Assembly: GCA_936450465.1 (NCBI GenBank) | Contig: OW388298.1 | Span: 12,259,163 to 12,323,162, forward strand | Reading direction: 5' to 3' | DNA: 64,000 nt | DNA from: Gibbula magus | Lineage: Eukaryota > Mollusca > Gastropoda > Trochida > Trochidae | Shown here: positions 26,101-41,100 of the stretch, in pieces | Layout of the letters: the number at the start of each line of letters is the position of its first letter | Position numbering within the stretch: the first letter of the stretch is position 1 | Notes under the pieces: model-generated | The model's database searches: none | What the model saw: only the letters and a program-made list of their open reading frames with translations | Told to the model about the DNA's origin: nothing | Made by a program: the position numbers and the translations under genes

Positions 26101-29100
26101 CTTTTATAAAAAAAAAATTGGCACATGGAAACATAATTTGTTATTGGTTTAAACATATTTTATTCATGTAATGAATTGGGATTGGTGAACAAGCTGTGTA
26201 GCTTATAATAATGTGTTATGAATACATGATTATAACAGAATACAGTTCAACAATAATACTTTGATCAATACTTTGATGACTCTAGATCGGAAAATTTGAC
26301 AAAAATCATTTGATGCTAAACCCCTCTCAGTGTCTGGACTTTCAGTACCTGTAACTTGTGAACACAGGGAACTTGTCATGGACCAATCTGATATTGAAGA
26401 GAGGCTTCCATCAGGCTATTTTTGTGTAAAAAACAATTTGGGGGTCAATCATGGTGGGGGGTAGGGAGGGTGAACCCTCTGGTTCTGTCACTGGTAAATC
26501 GATAGTTTCTTTGTGGAGCTTGGGGTCCTAGATGCGGCACTCTTGTGGGTTTAGCCATTTTATCGATAACTTATGCATGGATAGAACATTGACCGGGGGA
26601 TATTCACATATATGCCCTGAATATAATCTCCTTAGCAAGTTAAAGAGAGGGTTCATGATATTTTCGAGAACCATATATGAAGGAGACAGTTTTTCAGCCA
26701 GACCGTGCCCTTGCGCCAATCACACACTTTTATAAAAATTGGCACATGGAAACATAATTTTTTATTGGTTTAAACATATTTTATTCATCTAATGAATTGG
26801 GATTGGTGAACAGGCTGTGTAGCTTATAATAAGTTGTTATTAATACATGATTATAACAGAATACAGTTCATCAATAATAGTTTGATCAATACTTTGATGA
26901 ACTGTAGATATGACAATTTGACCAAAGAGATTGAATATGATCAGTCATTAAAAAATAAGCAATTTGAGTTTGAAAATCTTCGCTTTGGTATAACAAGACA
27001 TTGTTGATCAGTTTATGTTAAGGTATTTGTCACTATGTGCATATTACAATGTAACATCAGTGAACATGCAGCGTTTTTCTCATTTCACATTATGCACAAA
27101 ACAAAATGGCAGATAGAACCCTCTCTTTAAAGGGCTAACCCATTATGTAGGTTTATTTTCAAATAAAGACAGGGATCAAAGATAAGTCAACAATTCATGA
27201 ATAACATACCCAGAATATTTGTAAACCAAACCTGCCGGTATAATTTGGATTGCATATTATCTTTTCCACTTCAAACTCACAGTTAAGGGGTTGATTGATA
27301 ATCATTTCGTTTCCTGTGCAGATCTACTACCAAGACCTGAACGACACGTATTCACCACTGTACATTCAACGTGTTTTCACTAACGGCAAAAGTGTTGCCA
27401 AAATATTCACGTACCCACTGACGGACTCCCAACTGAGGGTGAACCATACCTACAAGTTCTGGGTAAGTTTTAGTCCCCACTGTCTTCCAACCATATTGTC
27501 GAAGCTGTCTTAATGCTAAGATAGGCGTAAGCAAATGTTAATGTTAATAGAATGACACTTACGACTATCTTAACCCTTAACATGCGGGCGACGGAATTAT
27601 CCGGGCGGGCTATGAGCGATTCCTAGGTGTCTGAATACGGATCCCGGATACGAGACTTAGAATAATTCACGGCTGTCTAAGTACTGTTCTATCCCCCATA
27701 CCGGGTCACGAGTCGATTGTGTCCGCGACCCGACCCATGAGAATGGCTGTATTTACGCATCGCGATCCGACATGAGAATAAAGCTTTGTTCAGTGTGTGG
27801 TCGGAATATCAAGCAAAATTCACACCAATTTGCGTGTGCATTGTTGACCCGTAACGCATCGATAATTAGCTTTACAAAAGGCCAATTATGTCGGGCTTAG
27901 CCCCCGAAGCATTAATTCGCTTGAGGTTATTTTCACCCACGTGTTTGTATTGCCTCGGGTTTGCCTCGCCCGAGACTGCTATCTGCCTCGCATCTCGCGA
28001 GACGGGGGAAAAAATCGCTAACTCGCCTTACTCCCGCACTTCATATCATGTGAGCGAATTGTTTGTTTTCAAAAAAAAATACGGCAAAATAAAGGGGAAA
28101 CAATGGACTACATTCCCATATAAAATTAGAAAATCTCAAAAAAATAATAAAGACACAGCAAGCGCCGTGAAAAAGGTCATGTTTACACTTCATAAATTTT
28201 GAAACAATCGGCGATTTTCACAACTTCTAAAACATTTATCAAGGCTCAAATACTGAATGCATTTTCATAATTTTTATATCACAATAAACTGAAAAGAATA
28301 ATCTTTTATTCTATATAAAATGTGCAGATTTATTCACAGAAATAAAGATACAATTTTACCTTTCTGAGAGGCATGTGAAACCAAACGGCACACAAACTAA
28401 TCAACATATTTTCATCAGTTATGGTTCGAGGTTAGCGTTTATTTGAAAAGTCAAACAACATAACCATATTTGGGTTGACTTGTGCTTATTTGTCAACTGG
28501 TTCGAGATTATGATTTCTTGGAAAAGTGCGATGAACGACCGTTTGCAATGCCGCATACATGTTGTAAGTATTGACGATTTTATAGGTGGAAATAAAGACA
28601 AACTTTACATAGCTATAGAATTATAACCAAAGGTCGCATTCTAATAATTTTTATATCATTGTGAAGCTAGACATCTTGTCTTCAATTCCGTATATAAATG
28701 GAATTTGTTTCGTTTCGTATTTATGATGTTACGAGGCCCGAATTAAAGACAATCTTTCGAAAGTAATAGAATAAAAACGAAAAAACATAGAAAATTCATT
28801 CAAAGTTTCGGTTGTGAATTAGCCATTTGTGTACGGGTGTTGCTACTTGAATTTGTATTGAACGCCCGTATATAGTCCTTATTTGCCATGTAGATGCGGT
28901 ATATTTTGTAAAAACGATACCGGAATCGCCGCCTGGAAATTCCGCAAGCAGAGCTAGTTAGTGCCAAAGCCCAAACTACTGCTGCGAGCTGCGAGCCTGT
29001 AAATTCCGCCACAGGGGCTAAAAATGGTAAAATATATATACGCAACTTAAGGGTTAACACTAAGGGTTCTTCGGAAATATGGGCCAAGGCTAGTAGTTTG

Positions 29101-32100
29101 AAGTGCACAGTGTTTATCCCTCTGTTTCTCTGACTGTCCCTCTTACTGTACTTCATTAGACTTGAGCTGATATTGTATCATCTGCCACGACCAAAACACA
29201 AAACCTTAAAGTGGCAGTAGCACGTTTTTTCGCTCAAATAAGTCGATGAAATGTATGTAAATAATGTCACCCATAGTAAAACACGCTTCTCTCTTCGGAA
29301 AATCAAGTTAAAAAAGATTATACATGGTTCCGCAAAGCCATGGGAATCGTTTTTGTCATTCGAAATGATAAAATGCGTTCACAATAAAATGGCCGCCATG
29401 CAATTTTTCCTTTATATGCAACGCCGTTATTTCCACTACATATAATTGGCACTTGTAATAAGATGTTTTACCCTCTAAAGTAAATATAAATAACATAAAC
29501 TTTCATTATAAATGGGAAATTTGAAAAATAAAATTTGCAAAAAACGTGCTACTGCCCCTTTAAGGCTGGGTATAACTTGGTATAAGGAATAATCATCATG
29601 TGTAGAATTGAGGTTATAAGCTTCATCAGAATTTTATTTTATCCATTTCCATGGAAACATAACTATAATTTCGTTCCCAAGAAGAATTTAAAAACTGTAA
29701 GACTAAGATCAATCAACTTATTTTGATTTTGAATTTTAGGCGTTTCCATGGGAATGCAATTTGCAATTGTTTTCTGGACCAGAGGAATGGCTCAATGAAA
29801 TTTTTTTTTGGAATAATGATCATATGTCAACTTCTGACTTTTACTTTTCGTCATTTCCTTCCAAGTGCAACTTATAGTTGAACTTGAAAACTGTGCAGAT
29901 AAGCTACATACAGCTTGGGATGTAGAACGATATTCTTCTGCAGCAAGAATTTATCACCAATGATTAGAATAACTAATAAACATTTTCAACACAAAAAGTT
30001 TCAGCAATCGGTCATTCAAAGAAGAAAGGTTCATAATCGTTGTTCAGTATATTTCAAACCTTTCCACTGGCTGAAGATAGGAGGAAAGATTATCATGACT
30101 TGGATTCTTTCAACAGGTGACGGCCAGCAACAGCGAAGGAGAGGGTCCCAGGTCAGATGCAATCACACACAAGTTCACTACAAAACCAGTGGGAAAGATT
30201 GGCAAGGTGACAGTAAAAAGCCAGACTAAACCCAACAAATTCGTCCTCTCATGGCCTGCCGTCAAGGGGGCAACTAAATATATTGCCAGGATGACCTTGA
30301 GGCTGACCAGTGAACAAGATGAACTGACCAAGGTCAAGTACTCGAACACACCCAACACCACATGTAAGTATATGAGTCCTTGATGGGGCTTTAATTTGAC
30401 GGAAAATGCTTTTAGGAAAATGTGATTGAAATCATAAAAGAGCTCTATATGCCGACAAGTTGTACAAAATCTTAAGCTTGATAATATATACAATAAAACG
30501 GGTATCCAAGTACTATAGGTAATAAGAGGCTAGCTGACCAGGTAGATATAGCATACTAAACGTTGGCCCGTTTGATGTTGAAACAAGTGAATGGTTTGGT
30601 GTTTTAACGAGCGAAAGCCATTCAAGAGTTTCATAAACATGTTATCCAACCGTACCGAGTTTAGTATATTGTTTACAACTCAATGATGTAAATAGCGCTG
30701 AATTGCAAGAAAATCGTCTTGAGTGGCGCTCACTTGCAAATAGGTCACAAGCTATTGCAGTCGCGCGGCGAACATTGTGACATCAACCAAAAACGACTAT
30801 GACATCAGTGGTATCACCACGGTTGAGTAATAACATATTTTTACCCATCAATCCCTCATCTATATCTTTGTCCATTGATGAACTGACCACCGCCATCATC
30901 TGGTCCAAACCATTCATTCCTCCACTTGTAGAATTAATATTTAACTAAACAAGAAGAAATTACCACAATGACCCGTGTGCATCTTCAAATCCACTTTTAA
31001 CTTACAATCTTTCATTCTATTTGTTTCCGTTTCAGTTGAAGACATCTGCCCTGGACAGTCCTATGATTTTGAGATCACTCCAGTATTCAGTTTCGGCAAT
31101 GGGGAGCATTCTAAACTTCTCCATACAACCTTTAGCAAGGGTTAGTACAGTACTACCTTCTCTAAATATAACTCAGTCTTTGAAGTTATCAGTGAGTCAG
31201 TCATTGTTTAGCGCCACTTCAGCAGTATCGCAACCATTAGCTGCGATTGAAGTTATGAAGTTTGACTCCAGAACTAGAGGTCCCAGATTCGAATTCCACC
31301 AAGGAGCACGACAACTTTGCTGTAGAGAACCATTCTGCTTGCTATTACTAGGTTTGGGTGCAATGCTAAACTGAAATTCAACACAGTTCCAGCCGATGCT
31401 CGAAAGTTTTCCTGCAACACATAGCCAAAATGGTGTTGCAGGCTTTCTCCCTGCTACAAAACCAGCAGTCGTGTTATAAGTGAACTACTCTTGAAAGGGG
31501 CATTAAACCCCAAATCACCTCACCTTTAAAGTTGATTGTGAATTGTATACATTACAGTGGGAACCTGATAAGTAAGCTTGATATTTTACTTATCAGGTAT
31601 TTTACTTATCAGAATACAAGACGACTGTTGAATGTAATGACATATAATTTGTTATGCCCCGCCACAAAGTTTAATTTTATTAGCTCATCAGCTCAAAGTC
31701 TGATGGGCTTACTTCATGCTGTCAGTCAATCTATTTGTAAACTTCTTCTCCTCAAGATCCACTGGCTGAAGAAAGGAAAAACCTTGTATATAGTTGCCAG
31801 GTAGCCCTGACGTCTTGGCTAATGGGGATTACACATTATAGATTTGGTGACCTTGTGGCTAATGGAGATTACACATTATAGATTCGTTGACCTTGTGGCT
31901 AATGGGGATTACACATTATAGATTTGGTGACCTTGTGGCTAATGGAGATTACACATTATAAATTTGGTGATCTTGTGGCTAATGGAGATTACACATTATA
32001 GATTTGATGACTTTGTGGCTAATGGAGATTACACATTATAGATTTGGTGACTTTGTGGCTAATGGGCGTGACCTTGTGCCTAATGGGGATTATACATTAT

Positions 32101-35100
32101 AGATTTGGTGACCTTGTGGCTAATGGGGGTGACCTTGTGGCTAATGGAGATTATACATTATAGATTTGGTGACCTAGGGGCAAATTGTTTGGGCCTCAGA
32201 GGTCATGCCTTAAAAACCTATTTTCTTCTTCTTCTTCTTCAATACAAAAAGCCCGAGAAAACTGAAATCTTGTCCCGGTATACAGATACATTGGCTACGT
32301 GGGATTCGTATTCATCTCTAGAACCAAAAAATCTAGAAAGCTGAAATCTTAATCCCCTGAAAATTGCTTCCTATATATTTAAATGTTCAACCTTACATAG
32401 TGTATTATTTAAAGCTTGATGAGTCTGTGCATCCTGTCTCCGAGTAAAACGTATACGCTCCGCTCCACCTTCATACCCTGGGTAACAACCCTGATAAACA
32501 ATCTGCACGATGTGACTTACGACATAGAAACCTATCTAAAACTAGACAACCATTGACAGCGAGTCGACACTATCGAGATTGATCACTGCGGAAATTATAC
32601 AAATTCATCAAAAGTTTACATTAACTACTTTGAAAAAATGTGAATATCATTTCAGGATAAAATATGCATGATCTGCTGTAATAAACTCAACAGGTTAGCA
32701 AGCTTGGACTCAGACATGATACGTATGTCGATCGCTTGAGGAAGGGTGGAAGAGTGCAGTTTTAAAGGCTCTCTGTGGTTGGCTGTAATTTCATCGCAAA
32801 CCATCGTGATAAAATTATTCGATTGGATGGATCACAGGTCAAAGAGCGAAGTTCTCAGTGGGATTTTTATAGAGATGGGTTGTATATATATATGTACAGT
32901 GGTACTTGGGGAAAACAGGGGTTTTTATCATTAGAAAAAATTACCTTTTTCAGAATGATATTCGTCAGAAAAATTTTATATCTTACTAATAAAAGTAACT
33001 ATTCTTTAAATGGTTCTTTAAACTGTTGTTATCTGTAGTTTGAATGTAATACATCTCTAATGAAAGTGTCTTCTATTTGCGAACTGATTTGTTGCAAGTT
33101 AATATGCTGATAAAAACTTGAAATGATAGTTATGATTTTATCTACTTTTGAATTCTTCATCTTTGGTATTCTATTATACTGAGTTCTGAATAAAAAGACA
33201 TCTGGAACAATTCTACCCGTATACCCGTAATATAAATAACCTGATCCTATTCATTTCAAGCACGGTGTATTGGGGTAAATACCGTGGTACTTGGACAAAA
33301 AAAATAGGTATACCGCAGTACTGAAATGTTCGTGGTACCCAACCCTAGATTTTAACCCAGGGTATGAAGTGAAGTGGAGCGTATATATGTTTTACATTGA
33401 GAGAGGGTGGAGTCTGAGGTTAACAACAACACTGTTGGTTTGATCATTTTCTTTTGGAAGATATCGGGTCAGTTTTCACACAGATTTTGAAGGCAGATTG
33501 ATTGTTTGGTTTTGTGTTTTTATTTCCAGATTGTTTGTGAAGTTTGTTTTGTTTTGTTTAATCAGGCGCAAGAGTGGAGGAACCGAAGAATGTAATAGTC
33601 AAGAAGACATCTTCAAGAGAAGTCACAATTACCGTTAACAAGAAGGAGGCACATTTGGTGAGTCAAATAACCTCTAGTTATAAGTTACCCTGTGTGATCT
33701 GTGTGATACGTGATGTACTGTGTGTCTGTGAGTTTGATATGAAGAATTACTGTCTGTCATGGGGTTTGATATGGAGATTATCATGTGTCCATGAGTTTGA
33801 TATTGAGATTTACCATATGTCTGTGAGTTTGATATGAAGAAATACTGTCTGTCATCGGGTTTGATGTGGAGATTTATCATGTTTGTGAGTTTGATATGGA
33901 GATATACCATTTGTCTGTGAGTTTGATATGGAGATTTATCATTGTCTGTGAGTTTGATATGGAGATTTATCATTGTCTGTGAGTTTGATATGGAGATTTA
34001 TTACGTATCCACAATTTTGATAAAGAGATTTATCATGTGTCCAAATTACAAATCAAATGAGAACATAATTTAAATTATAAGTAAGTGGGTTATTCAATCA
34101 GTAGATTTCACTAAGCGCTAAAAGAAAAGAGATTTTGACTTCAGTGTTTTCAGAGGGTGTTGTTGAGCCTTAGATCCCTTTAGGGTTACGGTAAAATTGA
34201 CACATATCTCTAACAAGTCTTCCTGTTCCATCAGGGTATTTTATCTACTGCTACAAATAATCTGATTGTCAAGGTTGATCCTCTTTATCCATATTCAAAA
34301 AGTATGTGGTGAGGGATAATTTAACATCTCATGTTCCCTATAGTTTTGGTCAGTGAATGCAGTTTCTATGTAATACTGGTGTTGCAGGCTTATTCTCTGT
34401 GAAGATGCTAGTTAACGTTATTTCTTGTTGACCACAGACTCACATCATCTACTACTACGAGAGGGAACTCGACCTGAAGGAGTTTTTGGAGAAAGCAACG
34501 AGAGTCAACATGACTGGAGCAACCAAAGTTATCCGTGGACTTAAGTCCTGTGAGATATACTTCTTCCGCGTCGCCGCAGTTCAAGATGGCTGCCCTGTCA
34601 CTTACCCACAGCATGTAGAGACCGATCCAGGTGACTTTGAGTTAACAACTTTACTGATTTGCTTGTATTGGCTTGTATATGGTTTACTGTAATGCAGAGG
34701 AACACATGGTGTTGCAGGCTTTCTGCCGCAGTTGTTGTGATCCAACTCAAATACTTTTGAAAGTGAAGATTAATTTAGATCTTACTCTCTTTCACATTTT
34801 ACAACACCCTTTGGTTTATGGTTAAATATTCTTAAAGCTTTGAAACTCATAAATTAACTCACCCCGCCTCATATTTACTGTCGCAGGAATAGTTATTCTG
34901 TAGAAGAATTAACAAATATATGGATTTACAACTTCTTTATTGCAAAAATATGCGATGTTTTGGTAGACATACTAAACACTGTTATCAAGCAAATCATCAT
35001 TTGCTTGATAACAGTGTCTGGTATCTACACCGAAACTTTGCATATCTTTGCAATAAAGAAGTTGTAAATCCATATATTTGTTAGTTCATCATATTACCAA

Positions 35101-38100
35101 CTTTTAATGTCTCTTAAAGAAGTCATATATATTCTGTAGACTTGTGTCCCCCAACCAAAATCACCTCATTTTGCCTCGCCTTGACTTAGCTATACTGACA
35201 CAGAAATAAACAGTTTTTAAAAACTCGCATCAAACCCAAAATCACCTAATTTTGTCTCACCTAACCTCACCTCAACTGTACTGACATAGAAATAGATGGT
35301 CTTTGATAATGGTAACAATTGAAACATTTCCAGTTAATAGGTTTCTTCTGATTTAACCAACTTTCATCTTGATATTTATTTGATTTTATTTTGAGAGTCT
35401 TTATTTCAGAATCAACAGCGCCCCCTAAGCTGGACAACATTCAAGTGATGTCTCAGAACGACAACATCTGGGCCAACGTAACATGGAGGGCGCCATGTGA
35501 CTATGAACTTCTGCCCCTTGTGAGTTGAATTAAAACTTAACCCTTAACTTGCAGGATGGAAAATGTTATGGTCATTCGTCATCCAAATTATAAACTGTAT
35601 ATTTTGCCTGTTGTGTGTTGAATTAATCTTGAAGTGACATTATTAACCCCAGGAATACCAGGAAGGTGAATGCCTTTGAGATCTTCCCCTCTGTGATATT
35701 TCACTTTGGTGGGAAAGTGATATCAAACTGGAGTGGTGAGAAATTGATTTCAAACTGATGTGCTGAGAAAACTCAATCTCTCACCGTTATATATATAATA
35801 AATTGTCCCTATCACATTGTAATTTCGGATGTTCTTTTTGCGCCCTAAGCGACTAACAGCTGTTGTGCCGCTCCAGTTGTAGTCGTCTTTCCTTAAAATG
35901 ATGAGCGTCAAGTATGATACAACATCTCCAATCTTTTAACGTCTTTTGACATGAAAAGGTTGGGAGTCGAACCTGACCTTCAGGTAAGAGCAGATCAGAG
36001 CGGATGCTCTAACAACTGAGTTACAATCCCGGTCATTGGCATCACAAAAAATACAAAAAATTGTCGAATTTTATAGTCCTGATATCCTTGCGCTAGAAGA
36101 AGTGCACAAAGTTAGCTTGAATAATAAGAAGGGGTGTAAGTTTCATTTGTTGTCAGGTGGGCCCTAGTTTATACCTTACTTGACAATTGAAGCAGGTAAT
36201 GTTATCATATTTTTCATCTGGATTTGTGCGACAAGGTTTTATCCAATCATGATCATATCTGATATTATTTAAAGTAACCAATCATGATCATGTCTGATAT
36301 TCGGAAGTAACCAATTATGTCTGATATTAGGAAGCAACCAATCATGATCATGTCTGATATTTGAAAGATGCCGTTTATGATCATATCTGATATTAGGAAG
36401 TAACCAATCATGATCATGTCTGATATTTAAAAGCAGCCAATTAAAAGGGACTAATTTCTCCAGTGTAACATAACACAATTTTGTTATTCCAGGATTACTT
36501 GATAGAGAAGATCGAGATGAACAGTTCTGGATCACAAATCGCTTTAGAGAAAGTTCAGATTGGCAAACCAACAAAAAACATCACCATGTGGCACAAACTG
36601 CCCAACTTAAGGCGGGGAGCGATCTACCAGATCAAGATCAGGACCACCTTGGAGGGGTCAGAGTTCAGCGAACCCAAAAATATAACAATAGGTGAGACAG
36701 GCCGTAGTTGTTTATCATGTATGTGTTATGTAGACAATTTGTGTGTCTCTTCTGATTGGTTCAGTAACCTCTCCGACACATTTAGATAACAACCACTTCC
36801 CATTTGAGTCATCCTCATCATCAGTGTATATCATAAGTTGTATGCTTCTCACGAAGGTAATACGGTCTCATGTACCATCTTTGTACCAGTGTCGCCCGAG
36901 CCTTCAGGTGAGGGATGACACTGGTACAAAGATGGTACATGAGACCGTATTACCCGAGGGAGAAGTATACAACGTATTTATCTTTCCGTCATGTCAATAA
37001 AATTAATATTATTATAGATATAGCGTTTTGACTGCAAGTGACTGATTAGCTGATACCGCTTCCTAAAATGGCGTCAACCGTCTCAACTGAAACGTTTAAA
37101 GTCGTATAATGCATTAATACAAGCTTTAACATGCCTTCAAACGAGTTGATATTAGTTTAATTGGGTGTGCAAGCAATGCAAAATAAGATTTGTTTCCAAA
37201 CCCAGCAGCAAATAAGGCGAAAATGAATTTGTAATTAATAGACTGGTAAACAGCTGATCGAACTGTTCAAAACTCAGTACACCGCGTGCGTCATTTTATA
37301 ACGTCATCTGACCATGATATGACACCTACTCATAGTTAGGAGCTGTTACTTTGACAGTGGGGTACATAAAATTTGTACACCGTGAAACTGATGAGGTACA
37401 TACGAAAAAACGTAGCGACCGTTAGCCAATCAAAAACGAGTATTTCACTGTAAGGAAAGATAAGTATATATGTATCTGCGTCTGATCGCTTGTACAATAC
37501 TCTGATTCCATGAGGCCTAAAACTGTTGTTTTGATGTAGTTTTGTTATTCTTCGCTAATTAGCATAGCATGTGATTTTTCAGCCAGTTGATTTGATCGTT
37601 GATGATAATGCATCAGTCCTTTTTTTCGGGTACTGCCTCTTTTGCTCGAAATGGAGTTATTTCATTGGCTGGTTATTTATAGCCAATATGACAGTTTAAG
37701 GACTCATTGTGTGGAAGTAGCGCCGGGATACATATAAACTGATAGGTCAGGATGCATTTCAGTGTGAGACAAAGAGGATACTAAACGACCTTCTATTAAA
37801 TACCATTTTTAGCTCATCAGGCCTGAAAGGCCCGATGGGCTTATGGCATGGCATGGTGTCCAGCGTCCGTCCATCCGTCCATTCTTCAATCCGTCAATCC
37901 GTCCATCCGTAAACTTTTCGCTTTTTCGACTTCTTCTCCAGAACCAATGACTCCAAAGAGCTCAAATTTTATGTGCAGACTCCTTGGCCAATGGGGATTC
38001 TAAATTGTAAATTTCGTGACCCCATGACCCCAAATGGGGTCACAGGGGTCACATCCTTAAAAACCTATTTTCATCTTTTTCTTCAGTTCCAAAAGGTCTA

Positions 38101-41100
38101 GAGAGCTGAAAAGTTGTGTGCAGACTTCTTGGCCAATGGGGATTCTAAATTGTAGATTTCGTGACCCCATGACCCCAAATTGGGTCACAGGGGTCACATC
38201 CTTAAAAACCTATTTTCATCTTCTTTTTCAGTTCCAAAAGGTCTAGAGAGCTGAAAAGTTGTGTGCAGACTCCTTGGCCAATGGGGATTCTAAATTATAG
38301 ATTATGTGACCCCATGACCCCAAAAAATTGGGTCACCGGGGTCACATCCTTAAAAACCTATTTTCATCTTCTTCTCCAGTTCCAAAAGGTCTAGAGAGCT
38401 GAAAAGCTGTGTGCAGACTCCTTGGCAAATGGGGATTCTAAATTGTAGATTTCTTGACCCCATGACCCCAAATGGGGTCACAGGGGTCACATCCTTAAAA
38501 ACCTATTTTCATCTTCTTTTTCAGTTCCAAAAGGTCTAGAGAGCTGAAAAGTTGTGTGCAGACTCCTTGGCCAATGGGGATTCTAAATTATAGATTATGT
38601 GACCCCATGACCCCAAAAAATTGGGTCACCGGGGTCACATCCTTAAAAACCTATTTTCATCTTCTTCTCCAGTTCCAAAAGGTCTAGAGAGCTGAAAAGC
38701 TGTGTGCAGACTCCTTGGCAAATGGGGATTCTAAATTGTAGATTTCTTGACCCCATGACCCCAAATGGGGTCACAGGGGTCACATCCTTAAAAACCTATT
38801 TTCATCTTCTTCTTCAGTTCCAAAAGGTTTAGAGAGCTGAAAAGTTGTGTGTTGACTCCTTGGCCATTGGGGATTTTAAATTGTAGATTTCGTGACCCCA
38901 TGACCCCAAATGGGGTCACATGGGTCACATCCTTAAAAAACCTATTTTCATCTTCTATTCCAGTTCCAAAAGGTCTAGAGAGCTGAAAAGCTGTGTGCAG
39001 ACTCCTTGGCAAATGGGGATTCTAAATTGTTGATTTCTTGACCCCATGACCCCAAATGGGGTCACAGGGGTCACATCCTTAAAAACCTATTTTCATCTTC
39101 TTCTTCAGTTCCAAAAGGTCTAGAGAGCTGAAAAGTTGTGTGCAGACTCCTTGGCCAATGGGGATTCTAAATTGTAGATTATGTGACCCCATGACCCCAA
39201 ATGGGGTCACAGTGGTCATGATCTAAGAACCTATCTTTTGCTTGTAAACAATAACTTAAATATTCAACTTTAGATAGTAAATCAATGAAATCCTGATGAG
39301 CTACAGAGCCCATGGCTCTATTTTTATTAAACGAGTTAATGATTTTATATAAAACGAGCGAAAGTGAGTTTGATACCAAATCTTTCACGAGTTTAAGAAA
39401 AATGATATTAAATAGAACGAAGTTTAGTATTCTGTTTATTACTCGCCCACCTTTAATCCAGCGAAATAGTCGACAAGGCTCTGAAACTATGATTCCTGCA
39501 AATCAGATAACATTTTGACAATTGTCACTCCCATTGTGACATCACAACCGCATATTTAGTATTGTGACGTCATACGCACAGCAGTATTACACTAGTTTAA
39601 TATTGACGTATAAATATTACACTGCAGTACTTTACAAGGGCGAGTAATAAAAAGTTATTATTCACACAACTATCTCTGAAATGCCAGGTACCCACTGCTT
39701 TGTAGTCATAAGAGCAAGTCTATTAACTCCCATTTCAGTATAGAAGAGGGTTATCATTCACAGAACTATATCAACTATTTTATTACCAGGTACCCAGTTA
39801 AGCTGTGGGCCCACAGAATGTAACGTTGCAAACTTTTTCTTCATAGCTCCATACGGTGCCCCAGAAGGTCTGACTGCCATGGATGCCGGTAACGGTTATG
39901 TGAACATCTTCTGGTTTCCAGCTCCCAAGTTTAGACCAACAGTTACAGGAAATAATACTGTGAGTAGTCACTGCATCTAGTATTGTCATTGGTTGTATCT
40001 CTTCTGGTTTATTGTCCCCCGCCGCCGTGAAGCGTGGAACAGGTGACGTATTATTCAGCTCCATACATCCGTCCCATTTCTTGCGAGCACAACACCTCAT
40101 AAACCGTTGTCCTCAAATTTGGTACCAGTCTTCATTTGGGGATTACGCAGACATTAACCTCATTTTCAAGGTCACTACTAGAAACATCTTGTTAGCTCAT
40201 TTCTTGATTGCAGCGGAGGACATGGTGACAATTACTTGTTCTTGCCAACAATTAAAAGACATAATACTTTGAGAAGACACTGCAGTATAAGCATTGGTTG
40301 TGTCTCTTCTGGTTTATTCTGGCCAACAATTAAAATTACTAGTATAAGCATTGGTTGTATCTCTTCTGGTTTATTCTGGCCAACAATTAAAATATCTAGT
40401 ATTAGCATTGGTTGTATCTCTTCTGGTTTATTCTGGCCAACAATTAAAATTACTAGTATAAGCATTGGTTGTATCTCTTCTGGTTTATTCTGGCCAAAAA
40501 TTAAAAAAACTAGTATAAGCATTGAACTAGTATAACCATTGGTTGTATCTCTTCTGGTTTATTCTGGCCAACAATTAAAATTACTAGTATAAGCATTGAA
40601 CTAGTATAACCATTGGTTGTATCTCTTCTGGTTTATTCTGGCCAAAAATTAAAAAAACTAGTATAAGCATTGAACTAGTATAACCATTGGTTGTATCTCT
40701 TCTGGTTTATTCTGGCCAACAATTAAAATTACTAGTATAAGCATTGAGCTAGTATAACCATTGGTTGTAACTCGTCTGGTTTATTCTGGCCAACAATTAA
40801 AATTACTAGTATAAGCATTGAGCTAGTATAACCATTGGTTGTAACTCGTCTGGTTTATTCTGGCCAACAATTAAAATTACTAGTATAAGCATTGGTTGTA
40901 TCTCTTCTGGTTTATTCTGGCCAACAATTAAACTTACTTGTATAAGCATTGGTTGTATCTCTTCTGGTTTATTCTGGCCAACAATTAAAATTACTAGTAT
41001 AAGCATTGGTTGTATCTCTTCTGGTTTATTCTGGCCAACAATTAAAATTACTAGTATAAGCATTGGTTCTATCTCTTCTGGTTTATTCTGGCCAACAATT

